A stretch of DNA of 64,000 bases from NCBI RefSeq assembly GCF_904063065.1, contig NZ_CAJFCL010000001.1:496001-560000 (forward strand), given 5' to 3'. Position 1 is the first letter of the stretch, and the number at the start of each line of letters is the position of its first letter. The notes under the pieces are model-generated. The model did not search any database. It worked only from the letters and a program-made list of their open reading frames with translations, and was not told the origin of the DNA. Of this stretch, positions 33,787-42,860 are shown piece after piece. Source of the DNA: Pseudomonas paraversuta. GTDB lineage: Bacteria > Pseudomonadota > Gammaproteobacteria > Pseudomonadales > Pseudomonadaceae. Both the position numbers and the translations under genes were made by a program.

Positions 33787-35277
33787 ATGACCGTGCTCAA
33801 AGCACTCAAAAAAATATTCGGTAAAAGCGAGGCTGAGCCACTCGCATCAGCTTCAGTGACACCTTCGAGCACCACCAGCCCGCGCACCGACGCGCAACAG
33901 CCTGGCCGCTCTGCCCCTGCTCAAGCCTCGGTGGACACTCCCGACGTACAGCCCGCTCCTGAACCGGTTCAGATCGAACAACCCAAAGTTGCAAAACCAC
34001 GGCGTGAAGCGGCCCCCAAGCCGCCGGTCACTCCCTGGAAACTCGAAGACTTCGTGGTCGAGCCACAAGAAGGCAAAGTCCGTTTTCACGACTTCAAGCT
34101 CGCCCCGGAGCTGATGCACGCCATTCAAGACCTGGGTTTTCCGTACTGCACCCCGATTCAGGCTGGCGTACTGGGCTATACCCTCAGCGGCCGTGACGCC
34201 ATCGGTCGCGCCCAGACCGGCACCGGCAAAACTGCCGCGTTCCTGATTTCGATCATCAGCCAGCTGACCCAGACCCCGCCGCCCAAAGAACGTTACATGG
34301 GCGAGCCGCGCGCACTGATCATTGCGCCGACCCGCGAGCTGGTGGTGCAAATCGCCAAAGACGCAGCCGACCTGACCAAGTACACCGACCTCAATGTCAT
34401 GACATTCGTCGGCGGCATGGACTTCGACAAGCAGCTGAAACAGCTCGAAGCCCGCCATTGCGACATTCTGGTAGCCACCCCGGGCCGTCTGCTGGACTTC
34501 AACCAGCGCGGCGAAGTGCATCTGGACATGGTCGAAGTCATGGTGCTCGACGAAGCCGACCGCATGCTTGATATGGGTTTTATCCCGCAAGTACGCCAGA
34601 TCATTCGCCAGACCCCACCGAAAGCCGAGCGCCAGACGCTGCTGTTCTCTGCGACCTTTACCGAGGACGTGATGAACCTGGCCAAGCAATGGACCACCGA
34701 CCCGGCCATTGTCGAAATCGAAGCGCTCAACGTCGCCAGCGATATGGTGGAGCAACACGTTTACGCGGTTGCCGGGGCAGACAAGTACAAGTTGCTGTTC
34801 AACCTGGTGAACGACAACGGTTGGGAGCGGGTCATCGTCTTCGCCAACCGCAAGGATGAAGTGCGCCGCATCGAAGAACGCCTGGTGCGTGACGGCATCA
34901 ACGCCGCGCAACTGTCGGGTGACGTGCCGCAGCACAAACGCATCAAGACCCTCGAAGGTTTCCGCGAAGGCAAGATCCGCGTACTGGTGGCCACCGATGT
35001 GGCAGGACGCGGGATTCACATCGACGGTATCAGTCACGTAATCAACTTCACCCTGCCCGAAGTGCCGGACGACTACGTGCACCGCATTGGCCGTACTGGC
35101 CGGGCGGGCGCCAGCGGCGTCTCGATCAGTTTTGCCGGTGAAGACGACTCCTATCAGTTGCCGTCGATCGAAGCCTTGCTGGGCAAAAAAATCAGCTGCG
35201 AAACACCGCCGACTGAATTGCTGCGACCTGTAGTACGGGCCGTGCGCAAGCCCCATGATCCGACTGTAACGGCCTGA
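33787..35277 (+). CDS. rhlB: ATP-dependent RNA helicase RhlB
   Basis: A 496-residue DEAD-box helicase. An N-terminal extension of about 90 residues is rich in Ala, Pro, Ser and Thr and probably disordered. The core then shows the Q motif [10 protein letters not shown], motif [26 protein letters not shown], motif [15 protein letters not shown], motif III SAT, and motif [12 protein letters not shown]. RhlB-type helicases unwind RNA in the degradosome; assignment as RhlB rather than RhlE rests on synteny and the extension common in Pseudomonas. Confidence 0.9.
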   Translation: MTVLKALKKIFGKSEAEPLASASVTPSSTTSPRTDAQQPGRSAPAQASVDTPDVQPAPEPVQIEQPKVAKPRREAAPKPPVTPWKLEDFVVEPQEGKVRFHDFKLAPELMHAIQDLGFPYCTPIQAGVLGYTLSGRDAIGRAQTGTGKTAAFLISIISQLTQTPPPKERYMGEPRALIIAPTRELVVQIAKDAADLTKYTDLNVMTFVGGMDFDKQLKQLEARHCDILVATPGRLLDFNQRGEVHLDMVEVMVLDEADRMLDMGFIPQVRQIIRQTPPKAERQTLLFSATFTEDVMNLAKQWTTDPAIVEIEALNVASDMVEQHVYAVAGADKYKLLFNLVNDNGWERVIVFANRKDEVRRIEERLVRDGINAAQLSGDVPQHKRIKTLEGFREGKIRVLVATDVAGRGIHIDGISHVINFTLPEVPDDYVHRIGRTGRAGASGVSISFAGEDDSYQLPSIEALLGKKISCETPPTELLRPVVRAVRKPHDPTVTA

Positions 35278-35288
35278 TCATCTCCCTC

Positions 35289-35342
35289 TGGGGCGAGCTG
35301 GCTCGCGAGCTTTTAACGGCTCGTGAGCAAGCTCGCTCCCAA
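35289..35342. repeat. REP pair between rhlB and moaE
   Basis: GGGGCGAGCTGGCTCGCGAGC and an inverted diverged copy GAGCAAGCTCGCTCCC flank a short A/T loop, between two convergent genes. Confidence 0.75.
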
Positions 35343-35348
35343 GGGGTA

Positions 35349-35801
35349 TTATTTCTTCCAGCGGTCCGCTGCTTCCTCATCGCTCACGCGACCTTCGACC
35401 CAACGCGGTCCATCGCCGGTCTGTTCTTTCTTCCAGAACGGTGCCCGGGTTTTCAGGTAGTCCATGACAAAGGCGCAGGCATCGAATGCGGCCTGACGAT
35501 GGGCGCTGGCAACACCGACAAAGACTATCGGCTCCCCCGGTTCAAGCGCGCCAACCCGGTGCAGCACTTCAAGCCTGAGTAGCGGCCAGCGTTGTTCGGC
35601 CTCCAGGACGATCTTGTCCAGGGCTTTTTCGGTCATACCCGGATAGTGCTCCAGAAACATCCCCGCCACATCGCGCCCGTCGTTGAAGTCGCGCACATAG
35701 CCGACAAAACTCACCACCGCGCCCACCCCCAGGTTGGCCGCGTGCAGCGCATTGACCTGCGCCCCCGGATCAAAGGCTGCCGCTTGCACCCTAACGGTCA
35801 T
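35349..35801 (-). CDS. moaE: Molybdopterin synthase catalytic subunit
   Basis: MoaE (150 residues) joins MoaD to transfer two sulphurs to cyclic pyranopterin monophosphate, giving molybdopterin. Family motifs are GAVVSFVGYVRDFNDG, LEHYPGMTEKAL, VLHRVGALEPGEPIVFVGVASAHRQAAFDAC and the active-site Lys region TRAPFWKKEQ. It follows moaD by 2 bp. Confidence 0.95.
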   Translation of the reverse strand: MTVRVQAAAFDPGAQVNALHAANLGVGAVVSFVGYVRDFNDGRDVAGMFLEHYPGMTEKALDKIVLEAEQRWPLLRLEVLHRVGALEPGEPIVFVGVASAHRQAAFDACAFVMDYLKTRAPFWKKEQTGDGPRWVEGRVSDEEAADRWKK

Positions 35802-35803
35802 CT

Positions 35804-36049
35804 TCAGCCTCCTGTCACGGGCGGGAAAAACGCCACTTCGTCGCCGTCCGCCAAGGGCTCGTCAGGCTTGCACAGCTCTTCATTGCGCGCGCACATCAGG
35901 TTGGGCTCGGCCAATACTTGCCAGGCTCCGCCCCGCTGCACCAGGTGCCCGCGTAACTGCTCAATGGAGGTGAACGGGCCTTCGACAGCTTCGCCATCCA
36001 GCCCCAGGGCTTCGCGGTAACGGGCAAAGAACATCACCTTTAGTTTCAT
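35804..36049 (-). CDS. moaD: Molybdopterin synthase sulfur carrier subunit
   Basis: MoaD (81 residues) is the ubiquitin-like sulphur carrier. It starts [16 protein letters not shown], includes [16 protein letters not shown] and ends with the obligatory Gly-Gly, which is thiocarboxylated. It overlaps moaC by 4 bp (ATGA). Confidence 0.95.
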   Translation of the reverse strand: MKLKVMFFARYREALGLDGEAVEGPFTSIEQLRGHLVQRGGAWQVLAEPNLMCARNEELCKPDEPLADGDEVAFFPPVTGG

Positions 36050-36519
36050 GAGGCATCAGCCTGAAAGTGCCCGCTCTTGCCACCGAGCTTTTCAAGCACG
36101 CGTACGCTTTCGATGCTCATGCCGCGGTCGACAGCCTTGCACATGTCATAAATAGTCAGGGCCGCGACGCTGGCGGCGGTCAGGGCCTCCATCTCGACGC
36201 CGGTCTGCCCCGACAGTTTGCAGCGCGCCACGATCAGTACTGCATCGCTGCCCTGGGCACTGAGTTCAACCTTGACGCTGGTGAGCATCAGCGGATGGCA
36301 CAACGGGATCAAATCCGAGGTTTTTTTCGCGGCCTGGATTCCGGCGATCCGCGCCACGGCAAAAACATCGCCCTTGGGGTGACCGCCGCTGACGATCATT
36401 GCCAGGGTTTCAGGGCGCATGCGCACCACCGCTTGTGCCGTCGCTTCACGGGATGTCACGGCTTTATCGGTGACATCGACCATGTTCGCGCGGCCTTGGG
36501 AATCCAGATGAGTCAGCAC
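36046..36519 (-). CDS. moaC: Cyclic pyranopterin monophosphate synthase
   Basis: MoaC (157 residues) converts the MoaA product to cPMP in molybdenum cofactor synthesis. The motifs are [50 protein letters not shown] and [28 protein letters not shown]. It is first in a moaCDE operon; moaA and moaB are not in the window. Confidence 0.96.
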   Translation of the reverse strand: MLTHLDSQGRANMVDVTDKAVTSREATAQAVVRMRPETLAMIVSGGHPKGDVFAVARIAGIQAAKKTSDLIPLCHPLMLTSVKVELSAQGSDAVLIVARCKLSGQTGVEMEALTAASVAALTIYDMCKAVDRGMSIESVRVLEKLGGKSGHFQADAS

Positions 36520-36666
36520 AGGGGAGTACTCCAGAGGGGAGCCGCGATTGTAAACCCGGGGCCCGGCTCAAGGCCATCGACCCCGCGAATACCGCGCATC
36601 AGAACATCGAATTGGCCACCTGCGCGTCTTGGCCGTACAACGGTTGAAACTTTGGAGACCGTACTC

Positions 36667-37113
36667 ATGCCACTATTTATTGCCATTGCCCTGAGCCTGC
36701 TGGCCGGCGTTGCGGTGCCCTTGCAGGCCGCCAGCAACGCCCGGCTGGGGGTGACGCTGGGACATCCATTCTGGGCCACCGTCATTTCATTGCTGGTCAG
36801 CAGTGTCGCCATTGCGCTGGTGATGCTTATCGTCAAAGTCCCGCGCCCCCACCTTGGCGCCTTGCTGAACGGCCCCTGGTGGATCTGGCTCGGCGGCCTG
36901 GCCGGCGTGTTCTACATCACCGTCGCGCTGATCAGCGTACCGCGCCTGGGTGCACTCAATTTCATCATGGCAGTGGTGCTGGGCCAGTTGATTATTTCCC
37001 TGGTGATTGATTACTTCGGCTTGCTCGGACTGCCAAAGAACACTCCGGGCCTGCAGAAAATCCTCGGGGTGAGCGTAGTGCTGGCGGGGTTTGTCATCGC
37101 CTCACGGGGCTGA
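36667..37113 (+). CDS. YdcZ/DUF606-type DMT superfamily transporter
   Basis: A 148-residue, five-segment membrane protein of the YdcZ (DUF606) type, half the size of usual DMT exporters. It has MPLFIAIALSLLAGVAVPLQAASNARLGVTLGHPFWATVIS at the N-terminus and GLAGVFYITVALISVPRLGALNFIMAVVLGQL centrally. GGAGACC precedes the ATG. Such proteins usually act as dimers; the substrate is unknown. Confidence 0.87.
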   Translation: MPLFIAIALSLLAGVAVPLQAASNARLGVTLGHPFWATVISLLVSSVAIALVMLIVKVPRPHLGALLNGPWWIWLGGLAGVFYITVALISVPRLGALNFIMAVVLGQLIISLVIDYFGLLGLPKNTPGLQKILGVSVVLAGFVIASRG

Positions 37114-37189
37114 CGGAATGATTCAACTGTCTCAACTGCCTCAACCACCAAAACTGCTCCAAATGCCAACACTGCCAAAACTGCCAAAA

Positions 37190-37243
37190 CTGTAGGAGCG
37201 AGCTTGCTCGCGAGCTCTTCAAGATCAAAAGCTCGCTCCTACA
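37190..37243. repeat. REP pair downstream of the YdcZ-type gene
   Basis: CTGTAGGAGCGAGCTTGCTC and an inverted partner GAGCTCGCTCCTACAG-like arm, separated by CTTCAAGATCAAAA. Confidence 0.8.
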
Positions 37244-37287
37244 GATCGAAAGATCGAAAGATCGAAAGATCGAAAGATCGAAAGATC
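37243..37287. repeat. 8-bp microsatellite (AGATCGAA)n
   Basis: Five perfect head-to-tail copies of AGATCGAA run from 37243 to 37282, followed by AGATC and then degenerate AGGAGATCGGAGATCAGAGGATC. It abuts the REP pair and ends about 20 bp before the LysR stop codon. Confidence 0.92.
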
Positions 37288-37308
37288 AGGAGATCGGAGA
37301 TCAGAGGA

Positions 37309-38208
37309 TCAGGCACTCACCTGCCTGACCAGTTCGCGCAACCAGCGATGGGCCGGGTCCTGGTTAAAACGGTTATGCCAGGCCTGCACATAGTTGAACG
37401 GGGCAACCGTCAGCGGCGGCGCCATTGCCACCAGGGTGTCGCCAAACGGCACGTTGGTCAGGGTGCGGGTGGCCACGGTGAGGATCAGGTCGGTATCGGC
37501 AATCATCCCGGGGGCCGTGCCCCAATGAGGCACGTTGATCGCCACCCGACGTTTTAAACCCCGGGCCCGCAGGACGTTATCGACCTCTCCCCGGGTGTTG
37601 CCGTCCATCGACACCAGCAGGTGCGGGCGCGCCAGGTAGCTGTCCAGATCAAGCACACCATTTTCAGGCAGAGAACGGCGGTCGAGCAGGCAGGTAAAGG
37701 TTTCTTCAAACAGCACCTCAGTGCAGATATCCGCCCCCGGAGCGGGAAACACACCGATGGCCAGGTCGATCCTGCCCTGCCCCACTTGCTCAAGCATGCC
37801 AAGGCGGCTGTCCTGGATTACCACCAGCGAGGTGCCCGGCGCCTGCGCCCTGAGCTGCACCAGCAATTTTGGCAGCACGATCGCGGCCCCGTAATCGGAC
37901 ATGGCTATGCGCAAGGTACGTTGCGAGTCTGCCGGCACAAAGTCGATGGACTGGCCGAGCAAGGTTTCAATCTGCCCCAGGATCTCCTTGAGTGGCGCCT
38001 GAAGGTTTTGCGCCAACGCACTGAGCACCACCTCGTTGCCCTGGCGAATCAGCAACGGATCATCGAGCAACACCCTGAGTTTATTCAGCGAGTGGCTGAT
38101 GGCGGGCTGACTCAAATGCAAACGGACTCCGGTACGGGTCACGTGTTTTTCAGTCAGCAGCGCATCGAGCACCACCAACAAATTCAAATCGATATTACGC
38201 AATAACAC
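37309..38208 (-). CDS. LysR family transcriptional regulator
   Basis: A 299-residue LysR regulator. The N-terminal helix-turn-helix is LNLLVVLDALLTEKHVTRTGVRLHLSQPAISHSLNKLRVLL, followed by a NodD/NahR-like effector domain (RTLRIAMSDYGAAIVLPKLL). I choose the GTG at 38208, which has AGGAGAG upstream and gives LLRNIDLNLL; the open frame continues 22 codons further. No divergent target gene is adjacent, since the YdcZ-type gene converges on it. The effector is unknown. Confidence 0.88.
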   Translation of the reverse strand: MLLRNIDLNLLVVLDALLTEKHVTRTGVRLHLSQPAISHSLNKLRVLLDDPLLIRQGNEVVLSALAQNLQAPLKEILGQIETLLGQSIDFVPADSQRTLRIAMSDYGAAIVLPKLLVQLRAQAPGTSLVVIQDSRLGMLEQVGQGRIDLAIGVFPAPGADICTEVLFEETFTCLLDRRSLPENGVLDLDSYLARPHLLVSMDGNTRGEVDNVLRARGLKRRVAINVPHWGTAPGMIADTDLILTVATRTLTNVPFGDTLVAMAPPLTVAPFNYVQAWHNRFNQDPAHRWLRELVRQVSA

Positions 38209-38313
38209 CCGACTCTCCTGTCTTGGCCAACTCCTGGGAGCGCTGCATGCCTGAACCCGAACAACACACGGCAACAGCGCGTAAGCCGAGCAAGCTTACC
38301 TCAGGCTACTGAA

Positions 38314-38372
38314 GCAGGAGCGAGCTTGCTCGCGAGCTGTTCAAAAGCTCGCGAGCAAACTCGCTCCTACAG
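38314..38372. repeat. REP pair between the LysR gene and phoH
   Basis: GCAGGAGCGAGCTTGCTCGC and a closely matching inverted copy ending CTCCTACAG surround the loop TGTTCAAAA. It lies downstream of phoH on the minus strand. Confidence 0.85.
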
Positions 38373-38390
38373 GTTTATTGCCGGGTTAAC

Positions 38391-39785
38391 TCAGAGGTGA
38401 GATTCGGCGTACTCGGCCAGAATCGAACGCGGTACCCCTTGCAGGGCGATGTGCACACCGTTGGGGAAGTCCTTGAAACGCTCCGTCAGGTAGGTCAGCC
38501 CCGAACTGGTGGCCGACAGGTAAGGCGTATCGATCTGTGCCAGGTTGCCCAGGCACACCACTTTCGAACCTGCGCCCGCACGGGTGATGATGGTTTTCAT
38601 CTGGTGCGGTGTCAGGTTCTGGCACTCGTCAATCAGGATCAGGCTTTGCTGGAAGCTGCGGCCACGGATGTAGTTCAGGGATTTGAACTGCAACGGCACC
38701 TTGCTCAGGATGTAATCAACGCTGCCATGGGTGTTTTCGTCCTCCATATGCAAGGCTTCAAGGTTATCGGTGATGGCCCCCAGCCAGGGTTCCATTTTCT
38801 CGGCTTCGGTGCCCGGCAAGAAGCCGATTTCCTGATCCAGCCCTTGCACGCTGCGGGTACAGATAATGCGCCGGTAGCGCTTGCTGACCATGGTTTGTTC
38901 GATGGCGGCGGCCAGCGCCAGAATGGTTTTCCCCGAACCCGCCGCACCCGACAGGTTGACCAGATGAATGTCCGGATCAAGCAAGGCAAACAGCGCCAGC
39001 GCCTGATAGATATCCCGCGGTTTGAGCCCCCACGCTTCCTGATGCAGCAGCGGCTCCTGATGCAGGTCGAGAATCAGCAGGTGGTCCTTGCGGATCTCTT
39101 TGATCCAGCCGACAAAACCCTGTTCATCAATGATGAACTCGTTGATATGCACGGCCGGCAGGTTGTCGATCAACTGCACCTGATGCCAGGTACGGCCATG
39201 GCCCTGACGGGTTTCGACTTTGCTGACCCGGTCCCAGAACGAGCCCGTCATGGTGTGATAGCCACGGGGCAGCAGCGCCACGTCGTCAACCAGCTGGTCA
39301 GTGCTGTAGTCCTCGGAGGCGATCCCGCACGCCCGGGCCTTGAGGCGCATGTTGATGTCTTTGGTCACCAGCACCACACGCCGCGCAGGGTCACGGGTAT
39401 GCAGATCGATCAGCTGGTTGATGATGATGTTGTCGTTGAGGTTTTCAGGCAGCAGCGCGTTGGGCTCCCGGCGCTTGTTCATCAGAATCGATAAAAAGCC
39501 TTTGGGACCGCTTTTGCCCCGCAGAATAGGTACGCCCAACTCGACGTCTTCGGGAGAAGACGCGCCCAGTGTCTGATCAATCAGACGTATCGCCTGGCGA
39601 CACTCCGCAGCCACCAGTAATTTGCCGGTTTTGAGTTTGTCGAGCTCTTCGAGCACCGTCATCGGGATGGTGACGTGGTGTTCCTCGAAGTTAAGCAATG
39701 CGTTTGGATCGTGAATCAGAACATTGGTATCGAGCACATAAAGGATTGGCTGGTTGGAAGAAGGAGTGCGTCCGTGATCATCCAT
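38391..39785 (-). CDS. PIN-domain PhoH family ATPase
   Basis: A 464-residue PhoH2-type protein. An N-terminal PIN ribonuclease domain (residues about 12-150: YVLDTNVLIHDPNALLNFEEH, VTIPMTVLEELDKLK, VVLVTKDINMRLKA) is joined to a C-terminal PhoH ATPase (Walker A SGAAGSGKTILALA near residue 285; Walker B LILIDECQNL). Such fusions are ATP-dependent RNA helicase/RNase candidates. An extended leader with a clear hairpin precedes it. It is located between the alginate locus and the mo-cofactor genes, as in P. putida. Confidence 0.92.
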   Translation of the reverse strand: MDDHGRTPSSNQPILYVLDTNVLIHDPNALLNFEEHHVTIPMTVLEELDKLKTGKLLVAAECRQAIRLIDQTLGASSPEDVELGVPILRGKSGPKGFLSILMNKRREPNALLPENLNDNIIINQLIDLHTRDPARRVVLVTKDINMRLKARACGIASEDYSTDQLVDDVALLPRGYHTMTGSFWDRVSKVETRQGHGRTWHQVQLIDNLPAVHINEFIIDEQGFVGWIKEIRKDHLLILDLHQEPLLHQEAWGLKPRDIYQALALFALLDPDIHLVNLSGAAGSGKTILALAAAIEQTMVSKRYRRIICTRSVQGLDQEIGFLPGTEAEKMEPWLGAITDNLEALHMEDENTHGSVDYILSKVPLQFKSLNYIRGRSFQQSLILIDECQNLTPHQMKTIITRAGAGSKVVCLGNLAQIDTPYLSATSSGLTYLTERFKDFPNGVHIALQGVPRSILAEYAESHL

Positions 39786-39900
39786 ACTCGGTCACCTTTG
39801 TGGGAGCCATTCGACGCAATACCTCAACAGTGCTGCGCCTCGAAGTGACTGCCGAACTCATCTGATGCGTTCAGATGAATACCCTTCCCGATGGGTCCTG

Positions 39901-39941
39901 GAAGACGCCACCTGTGGTGCAGGTTTCGGCGGTCTGTCTTC
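39901..39941 (-). promoter_or_regulatory. Hairpin in the long phoH leader
   Basis: The 329 bp between phoH and the deacetylase gene contain one clear structure. On the minus strand GAAGA, CGCC, ACCTG pair in nested order with CAGGT, GGCG, TCTTC around a CACCA loop. It lies 115 bp before the phoH ATG, so it would be in a long 5' leader. Between 39960 and 40005 the DNA is A/T-rich and may hold the promoter. Function unknown. Confidence 0.5.
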
Positions 39942-40084
39942 GTAATACTCCTAAACGTGTGACAAAAAAAAGGATTTTTAACGAATAAGGAATTTATTTT
40001 TCAGACTGACGAATAGCCTTGGCGCATTCCCGAAGCGCAGCTAGAGTCAGAGGTCTATATGTAATCTTTTGTTACCCCAGCCCC

Positions 40085-40119
40085 GCAGGAACGAGCTGTT
40101 TGAAAAGCTCGCTCCTACA
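40085..40119. repeat. Shortened REP hairpin at the deacetylase 3' end
   Basis: GCAGGAACGAGC and GCTCGCTCCTAC form a short inverted repeat with a loop of about 10 nt, overlapping the last codons of the deacetylase gene. Confidence 0.65.
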
Positions 40120-41236
40120 TAGCCTTCGCGCAATCCTCCCAGCCAAGCCCGCTCTGCGCCGTCGCCTTCAATAGCCAGGGCACTGCACTGCGCACCTTGT
40201 CCTGGGTATCGTGAAAGACAATAACCCCATGGCGCCACAGCAGCATCAGGCTCAACACCCGTTGCGCCGACTGTTCGGCGGTCAGGCTGGCAGCCAGGTC
40301 CCGGGAATCAATGTCCCATAGCGCCACTTTCAAGCCTTGTGCCCCAAAGAACCCGGCGCTGTCCGCCCGACGCTGCCCATAAGGCGGACGAAACAGGGGA
40401 ACGTAGTTCTGCGGCAGCACTTGCCTGACCAACGCCACACTGCGCAAGATCGAACCCTGCCAGTCTTGCCAATGGCTATGGGAACGATACTCCCAGCCCT
40501 GCACGCCCACGCATTGCCCCTTGTACAGCGCTTGCACTGCCGCTTCCGAGCTTTTATCGAGTCGCCCTTGCAGACCGTTGCCCAAGACAAAGAAAGTGGC
40601 ACTGATGGACTGCTTGCGCAGATAGTCGGTCAACCAGTCCGTGTTGCCCGGCAACTGTGTCGGACCGCTGTCAAAGGTCAGCATGAACAGCCGGTCATTC
40701 ATCTCGTCGCCGTTGAATTCCTGATCGCCAAACAGACCGATTTCGCTACTGATTTGCGGGAACAGTGCCGCCAGGCGCAATTGCTCATCCAGATAGCGCC
40801 GGTGAAACTCGCGACTCGGCCCGGCCCAGGCGGCATAAAACGAATCATCGGCGACTTCGAACTTGCCGGCCTGCTCACGCAAACTGGCCATGTCGTCGAC
40901 GTAATAACAAAACGATGCGTCCTGGTCGCAGCTTTGCTGGGCAAAATCATAATTGGCCAGCAGCCGCAGCCACATCCTGCGCCGAACGCCATCAATCTCG
41001 TCGATGTTGATGATTTTCAGATTCAGGCGCTGCTTCAGGGCGTCGTCATCAAGTGCCTCGCTGGTCAGCAATTCACGGGCGAAGGTCAGGATTTCGGCAC
41101 GCGAGGCCACATCGAACAAGGCCGGGCTGAGCAATTGTTCGGGCCAGGTGCTGCGGTCCAGCGTGGCGGGTTCATTGGTTGCGGCGACAGCCCCCGAACC
41201 CAGCAGCCAGGCGCAGAAAAAAAGAGCAATGCGCAC
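40115..41236 (-). CDS. Divergent polysaccharide deacetylase family protein
   Basis: A 373-residue secreted protein; the signal peptide is MRIALFFCAWLLGSGAVAA. The NodB-homology domain occupies about 180-370. Motif 1 reads LTFDSGPTQ instead of TFDDGP, so the second, metal-binding Asp is Ser. Motif 2 reads HSHWQDW, without the usual HxxxH spacing. Motif 3 RPPYG and motif 5 IVFHDTQ are intact. The N-terminal half has helices with two Cys (SCDQDASFCYY). It may be a catalytically altered or inactive enzyme. The place next to the alginate genes is suggestive, but alginate has no N-acetyl groups, so a link is unproven. Confidence 0.85.
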   Translation of the reverse strand: MRIALFFCAWLLGSGAVAATNEPATLDRSTWPEQLLSPALFDVASRAEILTFARELLTSEALDDDALKQRLNLKIINIDEIDGVRRRMWLRLLANYDFAQQSCDQDASFCYYVDDMASLREQAGKFEVADDSFYAAWAGPSREFHRRYLDEQLRLAALFPQISSEIGLFGDQEFNGDEMNDRLFMLTFDSGPTQLPGNTDWLTDYLRKQSISATFFVLGNGLQGRLDKSSEAAVQALYKGQCVGVQGWEYRSHSHWQDWQGSILRSVALVRQVLPQNYVPLFRPPYGQRRADSAGFFGAQGLKVALWDIDSRDLAASLTAEQSAQRVLSLMLLWRHGVIVFHDTQDKVRSAVPWLLKATAQSGLGWEDCAKAM

Positions 41237-41446
41237 GGATCAGTTCCCCTTTAAATAACTGCCAGCACTATAACCGCACCGTAGTCCCTGACGAGGCACG
41301 AGGTTGCGAAAGGATTTGCTGAGGCTGCTTCGACCCTTGTTGCAACCTTGTACCTTGTCAGCGACGAGGGCTTTCTATCACCACCATAGGTGGAGTCAAA
41401 ACCCGCCAGCGCCTAGAATCGCCCGACGCTAAAAGGAGACGACCCC

Positions 41447-42226
41447 ATGCTGATGGTGATTTCACCCGCCAAAACCCTCGATTACCAGACGCCGCCGGCT
41501 ACTGCGCGGTTCACTCTGCCGCAATACCTGGACCACTCCCAGGAGTTGATCGAGCAATTGCGCGAGCTGAGCCCGCAACAGATTGGCGAACTGATGCATC
41601 TATCCGACAAGCTGTCGGGCCTCAACGCCGCCCGTTTCGGTAGCTGGACACCGGCCTTCACCCCGGAAAACGCCAAGCAGGCGCTGCTGGCCTTCAAGGG
41701 CGACGTGTACACCGGCCTCAACGCCGTGGACTTCAGTGAAGCCGACTTTGACTACGCCCAGACTCATCTGCGCATGCTCTCGGGCCTGTACGGCCTGCTG
41801 CGCCCACTGGACCTGATGATGCCGTACCGCCTGGAAATGGGCACCAAGCTGGCCAATGCCCGGGGCAAGGATCTTTACGCGTTCTGGGGCACGCGCATCA
41901 GTGAATGGCTGAACGAGGCTCTGGCCGAACAGGGCGATGACGTGCTGCTCAACCTGGCGTCCAACGAGTACTTCTCGGCGGTCAAAAAACCGGCCCTGAA
42001 CGCGCGCATCATCAACACCGAATTCAAGGACCTGAAAAACGGTCAGCACAAAATCATCAGCTTCTATGCGAAAAAAGCCCGGGGCATGATGAGCCGCTTT
42101 GTGATCAAGGAGCGGATCAATAACCCGGAACTGCTCAAGCAGTTCGATGAGCAGGGCTATCGCTACAGTGCCGAGCAGTCAAAACCTGACCTTCTGGTCT
42201 TCTTGCGTGATCACGCCCCCGAGTAA
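41447..42226 (+). CDS. yaaA: Peroxide stress protein YaaA
   Basis: YaaA (259 residues, DUF328) lowers intracellular free iron and limits Fenton damage in E. coli; the fold binds DNA. Conserved blocks are [70 protein letters not shown] and [27 protein letters not shown] supplies a good ribosome-binding site. The gene adjoins the alginate promoter region in the same direction. Confidence 0.95.
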   Translation: MLMVISPAKTLDYQTPPATARFTLPQYLDHSQELIEQLRELSPQQIGELMHLSDKLSGLNAARFGSWTPAFTPENAKQALLAFKGDVYTGLNAVDFSEADFDYAQTHLRMLSGLYGLLRPLDLMMPYRLEMGTKLANARGKDLYAFWGTRISEWLNEALAEQGDDVLLNLASNEYFSAVKKPALNARIINTEFKDLKNGQHKIISFYAKKARGMMSRFVIKERINNPELLKQFDEQGYRYSAEQSKPDLLVFLRDHAPE

Positions 42227-42339
42227 CCCCCGCCCTTATGACGCAGCTCTGCCCCACAGAGCATGCGTCGCGCTGTAAAAATCCTGCCTCTGTGCTCCAT
42301 GAACTTAAATTCACTCGACAACGGTGAATTTTTTTCGTA

Positions 42340-42448
42340 ATGGCACCCTATTTTTTGTCCGGTAATGGCACTTAACTATTAGCCACAACTAACTACCCGT
42401 AATTAAAGGGCCAAACCTCAAGTGCCATCAATATGAGACCAGTGCCAT
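42340..42448. promoter_or_regulatory. Four ATGGCAC boxes upstream of the algD promoter
   Basis: ATGGCAC occurs at 42340-42346 and 42365-42371, in the shared context GTAATGGCAC. Its complement GTGCCAT occurs at 42422-42428 and 42442-42448. The direct spacings are 25 and 20 bp, and the two pairs point toward each other. In P. aeruginosa algD is controlled from distant upstream sites by AmrZ and AlgR, so this could be the equivalent; the regulator is not identified by sequence alone. Confidence 0.5.
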
Positions 42449-42495
42449 CTTTTTCATAAATGTTCATATTCCGAGAAAACGCGATCAACGGATTG

Positions 42496-42522
42496 GAACT
42501 ATGTCCATAAGCGCCGCTCAGA
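42496..42522 (+). promoter_or_regulatory. Candidate AlgU (sigma-22) promoter of algD
   Basis: GAACTA at 42496-42501 and TCAGA at 42518-42522, 16 bp apart, resemble the AlgU/RpoE-type consensus GAACTT-N16/17-TCTGA. Transcription from here would give an algD leader of about 330 nt, similar to the long leader known in P. aeruginosa. The 634 bp between yaaA and algD contain no believable gene. Confidence 0.5.
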
Positions 42523-42860
42523 GAACCCGTAACATTTATTACAAGGATTGTAGGATATGACTTACAACCAAGGCTCCAACTTCGAAGGTATATACGACTG
42601 AAGTAAGCATGATAAAGATGAGCGTCAACCCTCATCACGAGCGGCATTAAATCGTTTAAAAACCAATGATTTACAGACGATCATCGACAATACACGGCTG
42701 CCCCCCTTCACCCGGCACGCCTTGCAGTAAATCATCAGTTGACTGCCATTCGCACAACTTAAAAAAGTTTGAACATTAACAATGCCGATTCCTGGCGTTG
42801 CGGACTTTATTCGCCGTAATTCCTGGCTCGCCCACACTTTAGATGACAGAGGTATACGCG

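Noticed and set aside
42393..42647. 84-codon minus-strand frame in the algD upstream region
   Set aside because: The region is A/T-rich promoter DNA, the frame has no ribosome-binding site or domain, and it spans the candidate promoter.
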